A stretch of DNA of 49,878 nucleotides from Halieaceae bacterium UBA5085 (GCA_002414665.1 DIAF01000044.1:1-49878), one strand, 5' to 3'. Counted from the first letter of the stretch, positions 25,378-34,797 are shown. Notes: generated by a model not told the origin, from the letters alone. A program made the numbers and translations.

Positions 25378-27333
25378 ATGAAAAAGACCCTGTACTGCCT
25401 GTTTTTCAGCCTGTGCGTTGCAGGCTGCGGCGAGTCACCCAAAGAGTCCACGGATACCGCGGCCAGCGCCGACGGGCTGCCGGGCGTCACCGCCGAGGTG
25501 GAAGCCTATTACGCCGCCAACCCGGATTTCTTCAGCTTCAAGACACCGGCGGATCTGCCCACAGGCCTGGTGTGGGAAAACAACAACCACCTGCCGGAAA
25601 TCGGCTCGCCCGACGCCGTCAAAGGCGGCACACAGAATGCCGCCCTGCAGGACTTTCCCCGCACCCTGCGCACCGTAGGCCCGGATTCCAACGGCGGTTT
25701 TCGCACCTTTCTTCTGGATGACACGGGCATGACCATGGCCCACCTGCACCCGGAAACCCGCGACCTGTATCCCGGGCTGGCAGAATCCTGGGCCATTGAT
25801 GAAGCGGCGCGCACGGTGTACGTCAAGCTGGACCCGGCCGCACGATTCTCCGATGGCGAGCCCGTCACTGCAGACGACTACCTGTTCATGTTCTGGTTCT
25901 ACCGCTCGCCTTACATCATGGCGCCCTGGTACAACAACTTTTACAGCACGACCTACACCAACATCACCCGCTACGATGACCACACCATCTCCATCACCAC
26001 CCGGGAGCTCAAACCGGACCTCGATGAGCGCGTGCTCCTGCTGCGACCTATTCCCCAGCACTTCTACACCGACATGGGTGACGACTTCAGCGAGCGCTAC
26101 CAGTGGGAGTTCGAACCCACCACCGGCGCCTACATCATACGCCCGGAGGACGTGCGCAAGGGTCGTTCCATCGCCCTCACACGCAACAAGGACTGGTGGG
26201 CCAAAGACAAGAAATACTGGCGCTACCGCTTCAATCCGGATCGTATCCAGTTCACCGTCATTCGCGACGACGCCAAGACCTTCGAAGCCTTCAAGCGCGG
26301 CGATGTGGACCAGTTCGGCCTGGGGCTCGCGGAATACTGGTACGAGAAGCTGCCAGACAGTGACCCGGACATACAGGCCGGGTACATTCACAAGGTGATG
26401 TATTACAACCAGCGCCCGCGCCCCAATTTCGGCCTGTGGATCAACACGGCCCAGCCGCTGCTCAAGGACCGCGAGATCCGGCTGGGCATCAATTACGCCA
26501 CGAACTGGGAGCTGGTGATCGAGAAGTTTTTCCGCGGTGACAACACGCGCATGAACACCGGGCAGGAAGGCTTCGGTGATTTCACCCACCCCACCATCAC
26601 CGCACGCACCTTCGACATCAGCAAGGCCCAGGCGCACTTTGCCGCAGCGGGTTTCACCGAGCGCGGCGCCGACGGCATTCTGGTCAACGACCAGGGCCAG
26701 CGGCTGGCCTTCACCCTCGCCACCGGCTACGAGAGCCTGCGCGATGTGCTGACCATCCTGCGCGAGGAAGCGGCCAAGGCGGGCCTCGAACTGCGCATTG
26801 AGGTGCTGGATAGTACCGTGGGGTGGAAAAAGGTACAGGAAAAACAACACGATATCTTCTTTACCGCTTTTGGCGTGTTCCTGGAACTGTACCCCCGCTT
26901 CTGGGAGCACTATCACTCGGACAATGCCTACGACAAGGCCTTCCTCGAAGATGGCAGTGTCAACCCCGAGCGCAAACTGAAGACCCAGACCAATAACCTG
27001 GAGAGCTTCGCGATTCTGGAAATGGATCAGCTGATCGAACGCTATCGGCGTTCCAGCGACCGCGACGAAATGATCCAGCTGGCACACCGGATGACGGAAT
27101 TGCATCATGAGCACGCCTCCTTCGTGCCCGGCTTCTACCAGGGCTTTTTCCGCATCGGCCACTGGCGCTGGCTGCGCTACCCCGAAGGCTTCTCGCACAA
27201 GCATGCGCAGGGTCCCGGCGAAGCCTTCGTGCACTGGATCGACAGCGACATGAAAGCAGAGACCGAGGCCGCCCGTCGCAGCGGCGAGCGCTTCGATCCG
27301 GTCATCCGCGTATACGACCAATGGGCGGAGTAG
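25378..27333 (+). CDS. yejA: Peptide-binding lipoprotein (YejA-like SBP_bac_5)
   Basis: The 651-residue protein has a lipobox (SLCVAGCG, Cys near residue 17), so it is a lipoprotein rather than a free periplasmic protein like E. coli YejA. The SBP_bac_5 domain is recognisable in LYPGLAESWAIDEAARTVYV, FSDGEPVTADDYLFMFWFYR, EFEPTTGAYIIRPEDVRKG and ARTFDISKAQAHFAAAGF. It probably delivers peptides to the YejB/YejE channel. GAGGA lies seven bases before the ATG; a longer in-frame start at 25321 overlaps yejE and was rejected. The ATPase gene follows by six bases. Confidence 0.9.
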   Translation: MKKTLYCLFFSLCVAGCGESPKESTDTAASADGLPGVTAEVEAYYAANPDFFSFKTPADLPTGLVWENNNHLPEIGSPDAVKGGTQNAALQDFPRTLRTVGPDSNGGFRTFLLDDTGMTMAHLHPETRDLYPGLAESWAIDEAARTVYVKLDPAARFSDGEPVTADDYLFMFWFYRSPYIMAPWYNNFYSTTYTNITRYDDHTISITTRELKPDLDERVLLLRPIPQHFYTDMGDDFSERYQWEFEPTTGAYIIRPEDVRKGRSIALTRNKDWWAKDKKYWRYRFNPDRIQFTVIRDDAKTFEAFKRGDVDQFGLGLAEYWYEKLPDSDPDIQAGYIHKVMYYNQRPRPNFGLWINTAQPLLKDREIRLGINYATNWELVIEKFFRGDNTRMNTGQEGFGDFTHPTITARTFDISKAQAHFAAAGFTERGADGILVNDQGQRLAFTLATGYESLRDVLTILREEAAKAGLELRIEVLDSTVGWKKVQEKQHDIFFTAFGVFLELYPRFWEHYHSDNAYDKAFLEDGSVNPERKLKTQTNNLESFAILEMDQLIERYRRSSDRDEMIQLAHRMTELHHEHASFVPGFYQGFFRIGHWRWLRYPEGFSHKHAQGPGEAFVHWIDSDMKAETEAARRSGERFDPVIRVYDQWAE

Positions 27334-27339
27334 CCTGCC

Positions 27340-28311
27340 GTGGCACTGCTTGAAGTCGACCAGCTGATCACCGAGTTCGCCACCGATGAAGGCCGGGTGC
27401 GCGCGGTAGACGGTGTCAGTTTCTCGGTGGAAGCCGGAGCCACGCTGGGCATCGTCGGCGAATCCGGCTGCGGGAAGAGCGTGACGGCGCTGTCGATCAT
27501 GCGCCTGCTGCCGCAGCCCATGGGTCGGATCGCAGGCGGCAGCCTGCTGTTCCAGGGAGCGGACCTCGCCCGGCTCGATATTCCCGAGATGCAGAAGATT
27601 CGCGGGCGACGTATCGGCATGGTGTTCCAGGAGCCCATGACGGCTCTTAACCCGGTGCACACCATCGGCCGCCAACTCACCGAGGGCATGCTGCTGCACA
27701 AGGTCTGCGAGCCTGCCAACGCGCTGCGTGCCGCCGCCGACATGCTCGACCGAGTGGGCATTCCGTCGCCGGACCTGCGCCTGGGCGAATACCCCCACCA
27801 GCTGTCTGGCGGCATGCGCCAGCGGGTGGTAATCGCCATGGCGCTGGCCTGCGAGCCGGACCTGCTGATCGCCGACGAACCCACCACGGCGCTGGACGTC
27901 ACCATCCAGGCCCAGATTCTGGAGCTGATCGCCGACCTGCAGAAGCGCATGGGGATGGCGGTGATCATGATCACCCACGATCTCGGCGTAATCGCGGAAA
28001 CCTGCGAGCAGGTGGTGGTGATGTACGCCGGCAAGGTCGCGGAGCAGGGGTCCGTGTTTGATATTTTCGACCGGCCGGCGCACCCTTACACGCGCGGCCT
28101 GCTGGCCTCCATACCACGGCTGGAAACCGAGGCGAAGTCGCGCCTCGGCGTGATAGAGGGCATGGTACCCGGACTGCGCGACCTGCCACTGGGCTGCCGC
28201 TTCGAGAACCGCTGCACCCATGCCGTGGACCGCTGCCGGGAGCAGCCTCCGGCACCCGAGTGGGTCGCAGCCGGGCACGCAGTGAGCTGCCTGCGGTGGC
28301 AAGAACTGTGA
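27340..28311 (+). CDS. Peptide ABC transporter ATP-binding protein 1 (OppD/YejF N-half type)
   Basis: The 323-residue protein starts at GTG with GGAG upstream. It has Walker A (GESGCGKS, residues about 38-45), a Q-loop (GMVFQEPMTALNPVHT), the signature LSGGMRQRVVIAMALA, Walker B with DEPTTALDVTIQ, and the switch His in MITHDLGVIAETC. A C-terminal oligopeptide/dipeptide extension follows with GCRFENRCTHAVDRC, whose cysteines in OppD/DppD relatives bind an iron-sulfur cluster. In E. coli this half is fused into YejF; here it is a separate gene. The stop overlaps the next start by four bases. Confidence 0.93.
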   Translation: MALLEVDQLITEFATDEGRVRAVDGVSFSVEAGATLGIVGESGCGKSVTALSIMRLLPQPMGRIAGGSLLFQGADLARLDIPEMQKIRGRRIGMVFQEPMTALNPVHTIGRQLTEGMLLHKVCEPANALRAAADMLDRVGIPSPDLRLGEYPHQLSGGMRQRVVIAMALACEPDLLIADEPTTALDVTIQAQILELIADLQKRMGMAVIMITHDLGVIAETCEQVVVMYAGKVAEQGSVFDIFDRPAHPYTRGLLASIPRLETEAKSRLGVIEGMVPGLRDLPLGCRFENRCTHAVDRCREQPPAPEWVAAGHAVSCLRWQEL

Positions 28312-29285
28312 GCGCGCCTCTGCTGGAAGTCAGCAACCTGCAGATGCACTTCCCGGTGCGCGAAGGTCTGTTCCTGCGGGCACGGGCCTTCAACCGCGCT
28401 GTGGATGGCGTGTCGTTCACCATCAACCCAGGGGAAACACTGGGCCTGGTGGGTGAATCCGGCTGTGGCAAGTCGACCCTGGGGCGCTGCATTACCCGGC
28501 TCTACACGCCCACCGGCGGCAGTATCCGCTTCGCCGGCCAGGACATCACGCACATGCGGCCCCGTACCCTGCGCCCGCTCCGGCAGGACATCCAGATGAT
28601 TTTCCAGGACCCCATGGAGTCACTGAATGCGCGGCACACCGTGGGCGATATCCTGGAAGAACCGTTCATTGTGCACCGTATCGGCGACCGCATCTGGCGC
28701 CGCAAACGGGTCGCGGAGCTGCTGAACATCGTCGGCCTGCCCGCCCGCTCGGCCACGCGCTTTCCCTTTGAATTCTCCGGAGGTCAGCGACAGCGCATCG
28801 GCATCGCCCGCGCCATCGCCCTGAACCCCAGGCTGGTGATCTGCGATGAGCCGGTCTCGGCGCTGGACGTATCCATCCAAAGCCAGATTCTCAACCTGCT
28901 GGTCGACCTGCAGCGCGAGTTCAACCTCGCCTACCTGTTCATCGCCCACGACCTGGCGGTGGTGAAGCACGTTTCAGACCGGGTCGCGATCATGTACCTG
29001 GGTAAAATCGTGGAAACGGCCCCCAGCGAAACGCTCTACCGCGAGGCCAGCCACCCCTATACACAGAGCCTGATCGCGGCCATTCCCGTGCCGGATCCAC
29101 ACCGCAGGGCAGCACGCGAAGTGCTGCGGGGGGACGTACCCTCGCCCATCAACCCGCCCCAGGGTTGCAGCTTCCACCCGCGCTGCCCGCGCGCCGAGCC
29201 GCAATGCAGTGAGGCCGAACCCGAGCTGGCACCGCTGACAGGCGCACACGCGGCTGCCTGCCACCTGCTCGCCCGCAGCGGCTAA
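28308..29285 (+). CDS. Peptide ABC transporter ATP-binding protein 2 (OppF/YejF C-half type)
   Basis: The 325-residue protein begins at a GTG overlapping the stop of the first ATPase (GTGA), so coupling is likely; an upstream ATG at 28260 would overlap much more. It has LVGESGCGKSTLGRCI, a Q-loop (MIFQDPMESLNARH), FSGGQRQRIGIARAIA, DEPVSALDVSIQSQI and AHDLAVVKHVSDR. A C-terminal extension has GCSFHPRCPRAEPQC. The OppF-type insertion between lobe motifs is present. With its partner it should power the YejB/YejE-like importer. It is the last gene of the five-gene operon. Confidence 0.93.
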   Translation: MSAPLLEVSNLQMHFPVREGLFLRARAFNRAVDGVSFTINPGETLGLVGESGCGKSTLGRCITRLYTPTGGSIRFAGQDITHMRPRTLRPLRQDIQMIFQDPMESLNARHTVGDILEEPFIVHRIGDRIWRRKRVAELLNIVGLPARSATRFPFEFSGGQRQRIGIARAIALNPRLVICDEPVSALDVSIQSQILNLLVDLQREFNLAYLFIAHDLAVVKHVSDRVAIMYLGKIVETAPSETLYREASHPYTQSLIAAIPVPDPHRRAAREVLRGDVPSPINPPQGCSFHPRCPRAEPQCSEAEPELAPLTGAHAAACHLLARSG

Positions 29286-29351
29286 GGCTGCCTTCGCTGA
29301 TCGGAGAGCCGGCAAATGCCGTATACTCGGCGACAATCAGGAGAGTGCCGA

Positions 29352-29519
29352 ATGACCACGAGGAATACTGCAGAAACACAACACCCCCGGCTTCCCTGCC
29401 GCGGTTGCACCCCCGATTGCCGTAACTACGCCGTGTGTGAAGGCGCTCCCTGGCGCATCGACCGCGACGGCACGCTCAGCGCCCCTATTCACCGCTCACC
29501 CGTGCCTGAACGCCAGTAA
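29352..29519 (+). CDS. Cys-rich microprotein (55 aa)
   Basis: The 55-residue product carries four cysteines at 16, 19, 23 and 29 in CRGCTPDCRNYAVCEGAPWR, a CxxCxxxCxxxxxC pattern, followed by Trp-Arg. It is preceded by AGGAG eight bases before the ATG and by a TATACT (29322-29327) with no good -35. The cysteines could bind zinc or iron-sulfur, or form disulfides; no signal peptide is seen, so metal binding in the cytosol is more likely. The family is unknown to me. It ends immediately next to the convergent WS/DGAT stop codon. Confidence 0.65.
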   Translation: MTTRNTAETQHPRLPCRGCTPDCRNYAVCEGAPWRIDRDGTLSAPIHRSPVPERQ

Positions 29520-31076
29520 CTAGGCGGGCCGCTTGCGCGGACGCGCCTTCACTTTTGCTGTTGCCTTTGGCCTCGCCTTGGGAACGCTTTCCTTGAGCGC
29601 CCTGGCACCCCGAGGCTGCGTCTTGCCCACCGCTTTTTTTCGCCTGGCCCCGGTTTTTTTCCGCGGCGCTTTCGCTGCTGCCTGCAGGTCCGCATAGGCG
29701 CGCTGCAGGCACTGCTCGTAGAAGCCCGGATCCGGCATCATCGCGCGGCAGGCCTGGAACGACACGGCAATCTGCCCGTCGTAGCTGGTGACCGCGTGGA
29801 ACAACCCCATATTGTCAATGCAGGGGCCGAGGCCATAGCTGCGCACCACGTGCGCACCACACATATACAGGGGCACCTGCGGGCCTGGCACATTGGTCAC
29901 GATAGTATTGAAGATCGGCTTCATGCCCGCCATGAGCCCCGAACCCAGTGCCGCACGCACGCCCAGGGCGGCGAGTTCCGCCGGCAGGCTGTGCGTCATG
30001 TCGGTCATGAAGCGCGCCCCGACCGCCTCGTGATAGGCCTTGGAGCCCACCGCGTCCCGGTGCACGCTGCGCAGCCGCTCCAGGGGCTCCGCAACGTCTG
30101 AGCCCAGCGGGATCGTCATCATCGACACCTGGTTGCCACCGCTGTGCGCCTCGTCGCGACTGCGGACATTGACCGGCGCACCCGCCACCAGGCTCTTCGC
30201 TGGCAGTTCCCGCTTGTCCATCAGGTACTGGCGCAACGCGCCGCCGACGATGCTCAGAATCGCATCGTTGACCGTGGCCCCCGGCACCGCCTCCCGCGCA
30301 CGGCGAATCACTGCGAGGTCAAAATCCACCGCGCCGAACACCCGGTGCGGCGACACCGCCGCGTTAAAGCGGGTGCGTTCCTTGTCACCCAGCGTGCGGA
30401 ACTTCTTTGCCTTGACCCCTTCGTGGACACGGCGCCAGGCGGGAATGCCCTGGCCGACCATGCGCGCCAGTCGGAACGGCGCTTTCATATTGGCCTTGTA
30501 GGCCCGCCACAGCATTTCGGCTGTGCTGGGCGGCGGGTCCAGCAATGGCGGAGCCACCGGACGCGGCGCCGGCGGCGTGGCAGACAGGTCGTGCAGTGCA
30601 GAAATCAGTTCAACACCGGAGGCCCCATCGATCGCCGCGTGGTGTACCTTGAGCAGCATCGCGTAGCAACCCGGCGGCAGGCCTGCCACGTTGTCCAGCC
30701 CTTCGATGATGTAGGCCTCCCAGAGCGGGCGCGCCCGGTCCAGGGGCCGGGCATGAAGCCGTGCCGCCAGAATCGACAGCTGGCGCCAGTCACCGGGTTT
30801 CGGCAGGGCGATGTGGCGCACGTGAAACTCGAGGTCGAAGCGGTCATCGTCCACCCAGTAAGGCTGGTCCAGGTTCAGTGGCACCATCGCCAGCTTGCGC
30901 CGGAATATCGGCGAGCGATCCAGCCGTTCGGCGAAGGTGGCGAGAATGTCCTTGAAACGCACAACATCGCGGCCGGTGGTGGCGGGGTCGTATATCAGCA
31001 GGGGCGCGATGTGCATCGGCGAATTGTTCATCTCTGCGTACAGAAACGTTGCGTCGAGTCCACTCAATTGATGCAT
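29520..31076 (-). CDS. Wax ester synthase / diacylglycerol acyltransferase (WS/DGAT) with basic tail
   Basis: The 518-residue protein has the WS/DGAT start MHQLSGLDATFLYAEMN, the catalytic HHAAIDG (His145, His146, Asp150) and ERLRSVHRDAVGSKAYHEAV. It also has NTIVTNVPGPQVPLYMCGA, typical of the C-terminal half. It makes wax esters or triacylglycerol from acyl-CoA at the inner membrane. Typical members end near residue 460-470; here residues 466-518 form a separate tail rich in Lys, Arg, Ala and Pro (21 of 53 basic, one acidic), like histone H1. The tail function is unknown. Confidence 0.93.
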   Translation of the reverse strand: MHQLSGLDATFLYAEMNNSPMHIAPLLIYDPATTGRDVVRFKDILATFAERLDRSPIFRRKLAMVPLNLDQPYWVDDDRFDLEFHVRHIALPKPGDWRQLSILAARLHARPLDRARPLWEAYIIEGLDNVAGLPPGCYAMLLKVHHAAIDGASGVELISALHDLSATPPAPRPVAPPLLDPPPSTAEMLWRAYKANMKAPFRLARMVGQGIPAWRRVHEGVKAKKFRTLGDKERTRFNAAVSPHRVFGAVDFDLAVIRRAREAVPGATVNDAILSIVGGALRQYLMDKRELPAKSLVAGAPVNVRSRDEAHSGGNQVSMMTIPLGSDVAEPLERLRSVHRDAVGSKAYHEAVGARFMTDMTHSLPAELAALGVRAALGSGLMAGMKPIFNTIVTNVPGPQVPLYMCGAHVVRSYGLGPCIDNMGLFHAVTSYDGQIAVSFQACRAMMPDPGFYEQCLQRAYADLQAAAKAPRKKTGARRKKAVGKTQPRGARALKESVPKARPKATAKVKARPRKRPA

Positions 31077-31138
31077 GCAGTGCTTGCTCCCGGTCAGTTG
31101 CGAGGCCGCCCGTCGCGCCCTTCTGCCTGAGTATAGCC

Positions 31139-32536
31139 TCAGTCGCGTCGCTTGCGGGTTACCGTCAGCCAGTCCAGCACAATGCCGGCCCCCGGGGTGA
31201 AGCGCGAAATCCGGTAAACCACCTGCAGCAGGTCAGGGCGCTGGCGCACGCGCAGCTCCACCGAACGGGGAATGAACCAGGCAAGAATAATGCCCCGCAG
31301 CAGGCCCGACACCAGGAAAATCAGCACCACCGGGTGCAGTGGTTGCCAGCTTTCCGGGAGCCATGCAGCGAGGGCCGAGAGATGCCCGGCGAGGTAACCA
31401 CCGAACAGGGCCCCACAAAAAATGCCGACAGCGCCCAGGGAAGACTGCACCGCCGCATAGCTCGCAAAATCCGACCGCGGTGGCCGCAAGTCGTAGAGGT
31501 AGTTGGCCGTGCTGAGGGTAAATCCCCCCCAGGCCAGCCCCGACAACACCTGCACCGCGAGCAGGTAACCGAAGTCGCTGGACACCAGCCACAACGCAGG
31601 CACTACCGGCAACAGCAGGCTGCTGGACACCATAACCCAACGATTACCCCAGCGGTCACAGATACGCCCCCAGACAGACAGGGTGAAGAATTGGGTGAGA
31701 ATGGCGATGCCGGTATTGGCGGAAAACTGCCAGTAGCTGTAATTCAGGTCGCGCAGCATGTACACACTGAAAAACGGTGCTGAGATTGCCACGGCAGACT
31801 GCATGCCGGCAATGAACAGGCTGTACTGATAGAAGGTCTTGTCGCGGAATGCATCGCGCACACGGTGCAGGGTTGCCGTGAAGGATATTGCGCCGGGCAC
31901 GTTGCTGTGGTCAGGGTCGTGCATTCGCCTTAACTGATGCGCGGACGCACCGCGACCCGCCGCCGCGAGCAGGAACAATGCGCCAAAACACAGCCAGGCC
32001 AGCTCGAAACGCTGGAACAGGCCGAGCAGCGCACCGCCGCCCGCAAACACGGCGAAGCTGGTGATCATGGTCAGCCGCGTGCGACCCGCAAAGAAGGCCC
32101 CGCGGCGCCGCGGCGGCACCACGCTGCCCATCCAGCTGCGCCACTGCGGCTGTACGAAGTTGGCGCTGGCCTGGTAGAGCACCGCCAGCACGATCAACCA
32201 GGTGACGGCGTTGGCGGGGCGAACAAAGGCGATCAGCGCCATGCCCAGCACCGCCAGCGCCTGCAGGACCACACCAGTCACGATTGCACGGCGCCGGGAA
32301 AAACGCGGGCACAGCCACACCGACAGCAGCTGGAACAGCGCCCCTGCCAGCTGCGGGGCGGCCATCAACCAGCCCATCTGCGCCAGGCTGGCGCGCAGGG
32401 AAATGGCGAAAGCGCCGAGGTAATTGTCGCAAATACCGGTCATCACGGAACTGGACACGGCGTCGCGGCGCGAACGCGAAAGCGTGTCGCGCAGCCAGAC
32501 ATTGCGCCGCTGGGTGGTGGGAGGCGAACTGTTCAC
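31139..32536 (-). CDS. MFS transporter
   Basis: The 465-residue protein starts at a GTG with GAGGA upstream and has about 12 membrane helices. The N-terminal half shows MGWLMAAPQLAGALFQLLSV, a cytoplasmic RRRAIVTG loop, QPQWRSWMGSVVPPRRRGAF and GRTRLTMITSF. The second half has SVWGRICDRWGNRWVM, the second repeat of the MFS A-motif. The substrate cannot be assigned. It lies 62 bases after the WS/DGAT gene on the same strand and is divergent from the M20 peptidase gene, sharing a 111-base gap. Confidence 0.87.
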   Translation of the reverse strand: MNSSPPTTQRRNVWLRDTLSRSRRDAVSSSVMTGICDNYLGAFAISLRASLAQMGWLMAAPQLAGALFQLLSVWLCPRFSRRRAIVTGVVLQALAVLGMALIAFVRPANAVTWLIVLAVLYQASANFVQPQWRSWMGSVVPPRRRGAFFAGRTRLTMITSFAVFAGGGALLGLFQRFELAWLCFGALFLLAAAGRGASAHQLRRMHDPDHSNVPGAISFTATLHRVRDAFRDKTFYQYSLFIAGMQSAVAISAPFFSVYMLRDLNYSYWQFSANTGIAILTQFFTLSVWGRICDRWGNRWVMVSSSLLLPVVPALWLVSSDFGYLLAVQVLSGLAWGGFTLSTANYLYDLRPPRSDFASYAAVQSSLGAVGIFCGALFGGYLAGHLSALAAWLPESWQPLHPVVLIFLVSGLLRGIILAWFIPRSVELRVRQRPDLLQVVYRISRFTPGAGIVLDWLTVTRKRRD

Positions 32537-32647
32537 GGGGGTCCTCGACGTCTACCCGACAAGCATACGCCAAAACCTGCACACGACCAGCGGTGCAGCC
32601 GGGGGAATGTGCTAACCTTTTTCACAACACACAGCGGAGAGCACACG

Positions 32648-34045
32648 ATGTCACTCAAACAACTGGCTTGCAGCGTCTGCCTCGCACTACTCGCGACCCA
32701 GGCCGCCGGGCAAACAGACGAGGCCCATGCACGCAAGGCGTTCGAGATCTACAAAACCATTGTCGAAGTGGATACCTCCAAGGCGCAGGGCAATACGCCC
32801 CGCGTTGCCCGCTATCTTGCCGATGAGCTGATCGCTGCGGGCTTTCCGGAGGAGGACGTGCGGGTTGTGCCCAAAGGCAACTTCGCCACACTCATCGCCA
32901 CCTATCGCGGTGATGGCAGCGCCGGCCGCAAGCCCATCCTGTTGCTCGGCCATCTCGACGTCGTGGAGGCACTGGAGGCCGACTGGGAGCGCCCACCCTT
33001 CACCCTGACCCAGGATACGGTGAACTATTACGCCCGTGGCAGTATCGACAACAAGTTTGGTGTTGCACAGCTCACCGCGACATTCATTCGTCTGCGGCGC
33101 GAAGGTTTCGTACCGGATCGCGACCTGATCCTCGCGTTCTCCGGTGACGAAGAGAGCGGCATGACGACCACGCGCATGATGGCGTACGAGATGCCGGAAC
33201 TCGCCGAGGCCGAGTTCGCCCTGAACTCTGACGCCGGCGGTGGCGACCTCGACAGTGACGGCAATGCGGTGAGCTACAAGATCCAGGCCGCGGAAAAAAC
33301 CTATGCCACCTGGGAAATCACCGTGCGCAACCCCGGCGGCCACAGCAGCCGGCCACGGGACGACAACGCCATCTACGACTTGGCCGATGTCATCAAGGCG
33401 ATAGAAGCGCACCGTTTCCCGGTGATGTGGAGCGAGATGACACTGTCCTATTTCCAGAATATCGGCGAGCAGCTGGGGGGGGACCTCGGTGACACCATGG
33501 TGCGCTTTGCCTACAACCCCGACGATGAACACGCCGCCGAGCGACTGCGCACCGAGCCTTCCTACGTTGGCTCGACGCGCACCACCTGCGTGGTCACCAT
33601 GCTGCGCGCCGGCCACGCCGAGAACGCCCTGCCCCAGTCCGCCACTGCGACGGTCAACTGCCGCATCTTCCCCGGCGTCAAGGCGGCCGATATCCAGGCC
33701 GAGCTGGAAGCGGTGGTGGCCAACAGCGGCGCTGAATTTGAACTGCTCGCCGAGGTCACGGAAAGCCCGATATCCGAGCTGCGTGCCGACGTGTTGTCAG
33801 CAGTCAGCAAGGCGGTGCACAGTCGCCACCCCGACCTGCGCCTGATCACCTACATGTCCTCCGGTGGCACCGATGCCATGCATTTTCGCAACGCCGGCAT
33901 TCCCACCTGGGGGATTGGCAGCATTTTCATGAACCCCGACGAGATGTACGCCCACGGCCTGAATGAGCGCGTGCCCATCAAAGCGTTTGACGATGCCCTC
34001 GACCACTGGAGTATCATCATTCGCGAGCTGGCGGGCGCCGGGTGA
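32648..34045 (+). CDS. Exported M20-family metallopeptidase
   Basis: The 465-residue protein has a signal peptide (LACSVCLALLATQAAGQTDE) and an M20 catalytic domain. Metal ligands are visible: His in LLGHLDVVEA, Asp in GSIDNKFG, the Glu pair in FSGDEESGM, Asp in LNSDAGGG, and the final His in HGLNERVPI. The dimerisation domain has VRNPGGHSSRPRDDNAIYDL. It should be a di-zinc exopeptidase or carboxypeptidase-like hydrolase in the periplasm. Substrate is unknown. GGAG lies eight bases before the ATG; a much longer frame extending back to 31937 is antisense to the MFS gene and was rejected. Confidence 0.9.
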   Translation: MSLKQLACSVCLALLATQAAGQTDEAHARKAFEIYKTIVEVDTSKAQGNTPRVARYLADELIAAGFPEEDVRVVPKGNFATLIATYRGDGSAGRKPILLLGHLDVVEALEADWERPPFTLTQDTVNYYARGSIDNKFGVAQLTATFIRLRREGFVPDRDLILAFSGDEESGMTTTRMMAYEMPELAEAEFALNSDAGGGDLDSDGNAVSYKIQAAEKTYATWEITVRNPGGHSSRPRDDNAIYDLADVIKAIEAHRFPVMWSEMTLSYFQNIGEQLGGDLGDTMVRFAYNPDDEHAAERLRTEPSYVGSTRTTCVVTMLRAGHAENALPQSATATVNCRIFPGVKAADIQAELEAVVANSGAEFELLAEVTESPISELRADVLSAVSKAVHSRHPDLRLITYMSSGGTDAMHFRNAGIPTWGIGSIFMNPDEMYAHGLNERVPIKAFDDALDHWSIIIRELAGAG

Positions 34046-34110
34046 AGCCTCTGGTCAGCGCCCCGTCGCAACACAGGCCCTCCGGGCAAGAAAAAAGAGG
34101 TGACAACACC

Positions 34111-34683
34111 ATGCTAAAGCCGCGCCTGCAACACACGACCATGACCCGCACCCTGGCGAGTGCGCTCGCCGCTTTCACACTGCCGCTGATGATTGCGGCG
34201 GCGCACGCCGACGCGCTCATCCAGAGTATCGAAACAGATCTGGTGGCGCTCGGCTATCAACCCGGCCCGGTAGATGGCGTGGAGACGGTGGAAACGCAGA
34301 TTGCCATTTCCCAGTTCCAGGCAGACAACCAGCTGGAGGTCACGGGCAACGCCAGCCCGCAGCTGGCTGGTATCATCAAGTCCAGACTGAACAGCGGCGG
34401 CTCGTCGGCACAGGCCGCGGCACCCGTGGAGACCGAGCAGGAATGCCTGCAGCGCAAGGTTGCCGAAGCCGAACAGGCGAGGAAGCAGAAGCAGGGCCTG
34501 ATGAGCCTGTTCAACACCGTCTCACGCACCGCGTCACGCTACGGAGGCAGCAGCGACATCGCCAGTGACATCTCCGAAGCCAGCCGGGATATCGCCGACG
34601 CCAATGCGACCAAGGAGGATTTCGAACAGGCGGCGCGCGACCTGGGACTCTCGCAGGACGACATCGACAGCTGCCGGCGCTGA
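34111..34683 (+). CDS. Exported peptidoglycan-binding-domain protein
   Basis: The 190-residue protein has a signal peptide (LASALAAFTLPLMIAAAHAD) and a PG_binding_1 domain: IETDLVALGYQPGPVDGVET, AISQFQADNQLEVTGNASPQ. A Lys/Glu/Gln-rich, probably helical region and a Cys near each end of the C-terminal half follow. An in-frame start at 34141 would trim the N-region; 34111 is preferred because of a GAGG upstream. Such proteins anchor to the cell wall; the C-terminal part has no recognised domain. It follows the M20 peptidase by 65 bases and may be cotranscribed. Confidence 0.8.
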   Translation: MLKPRLQHTTMTRTLASALAAFTLPLMIAAAHADALIQSIETDLVALGYQPGPVDGVETVETQIAISQFQADNQLEVTGNASPQLAGIIKSRLNSGGSSAQAAAPVETEQECLQRKVAEAEQARKQKQGLMSLFNTVSRTASRYGGSSDIASDISEASRDIADANATKEDFEQAARDLGLSQDDIDSCRR

Positions 34684-34797
34684 CTGGCGCTTGCGCAGAA
34701 ACCTCCCCGCGAGGCCCTGCTCCGCCGCCTGCCGCCTGTTCAAGTCCCCTGCGGCACTCTAGAATCGGCGCACATCGACTGACTCAGGCAAGGCCTC

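Noticed and set aside
25435..28302. Very long open frame (955 codons) on the minus strand
   Set aside because: It lies antisense to the peptide-binding protein and first ATPase genes, which have clear motifs. Long antisense frames are common in GC-rich DNA, and the translated sequence has no recognisable domain.
31937..32647. In-frame extension upstream of the M20 peptidase
   Set aside because: It is antisense to the MFS gene, and the ATG at 32648 has a signal peptide and ribosome-binding site.
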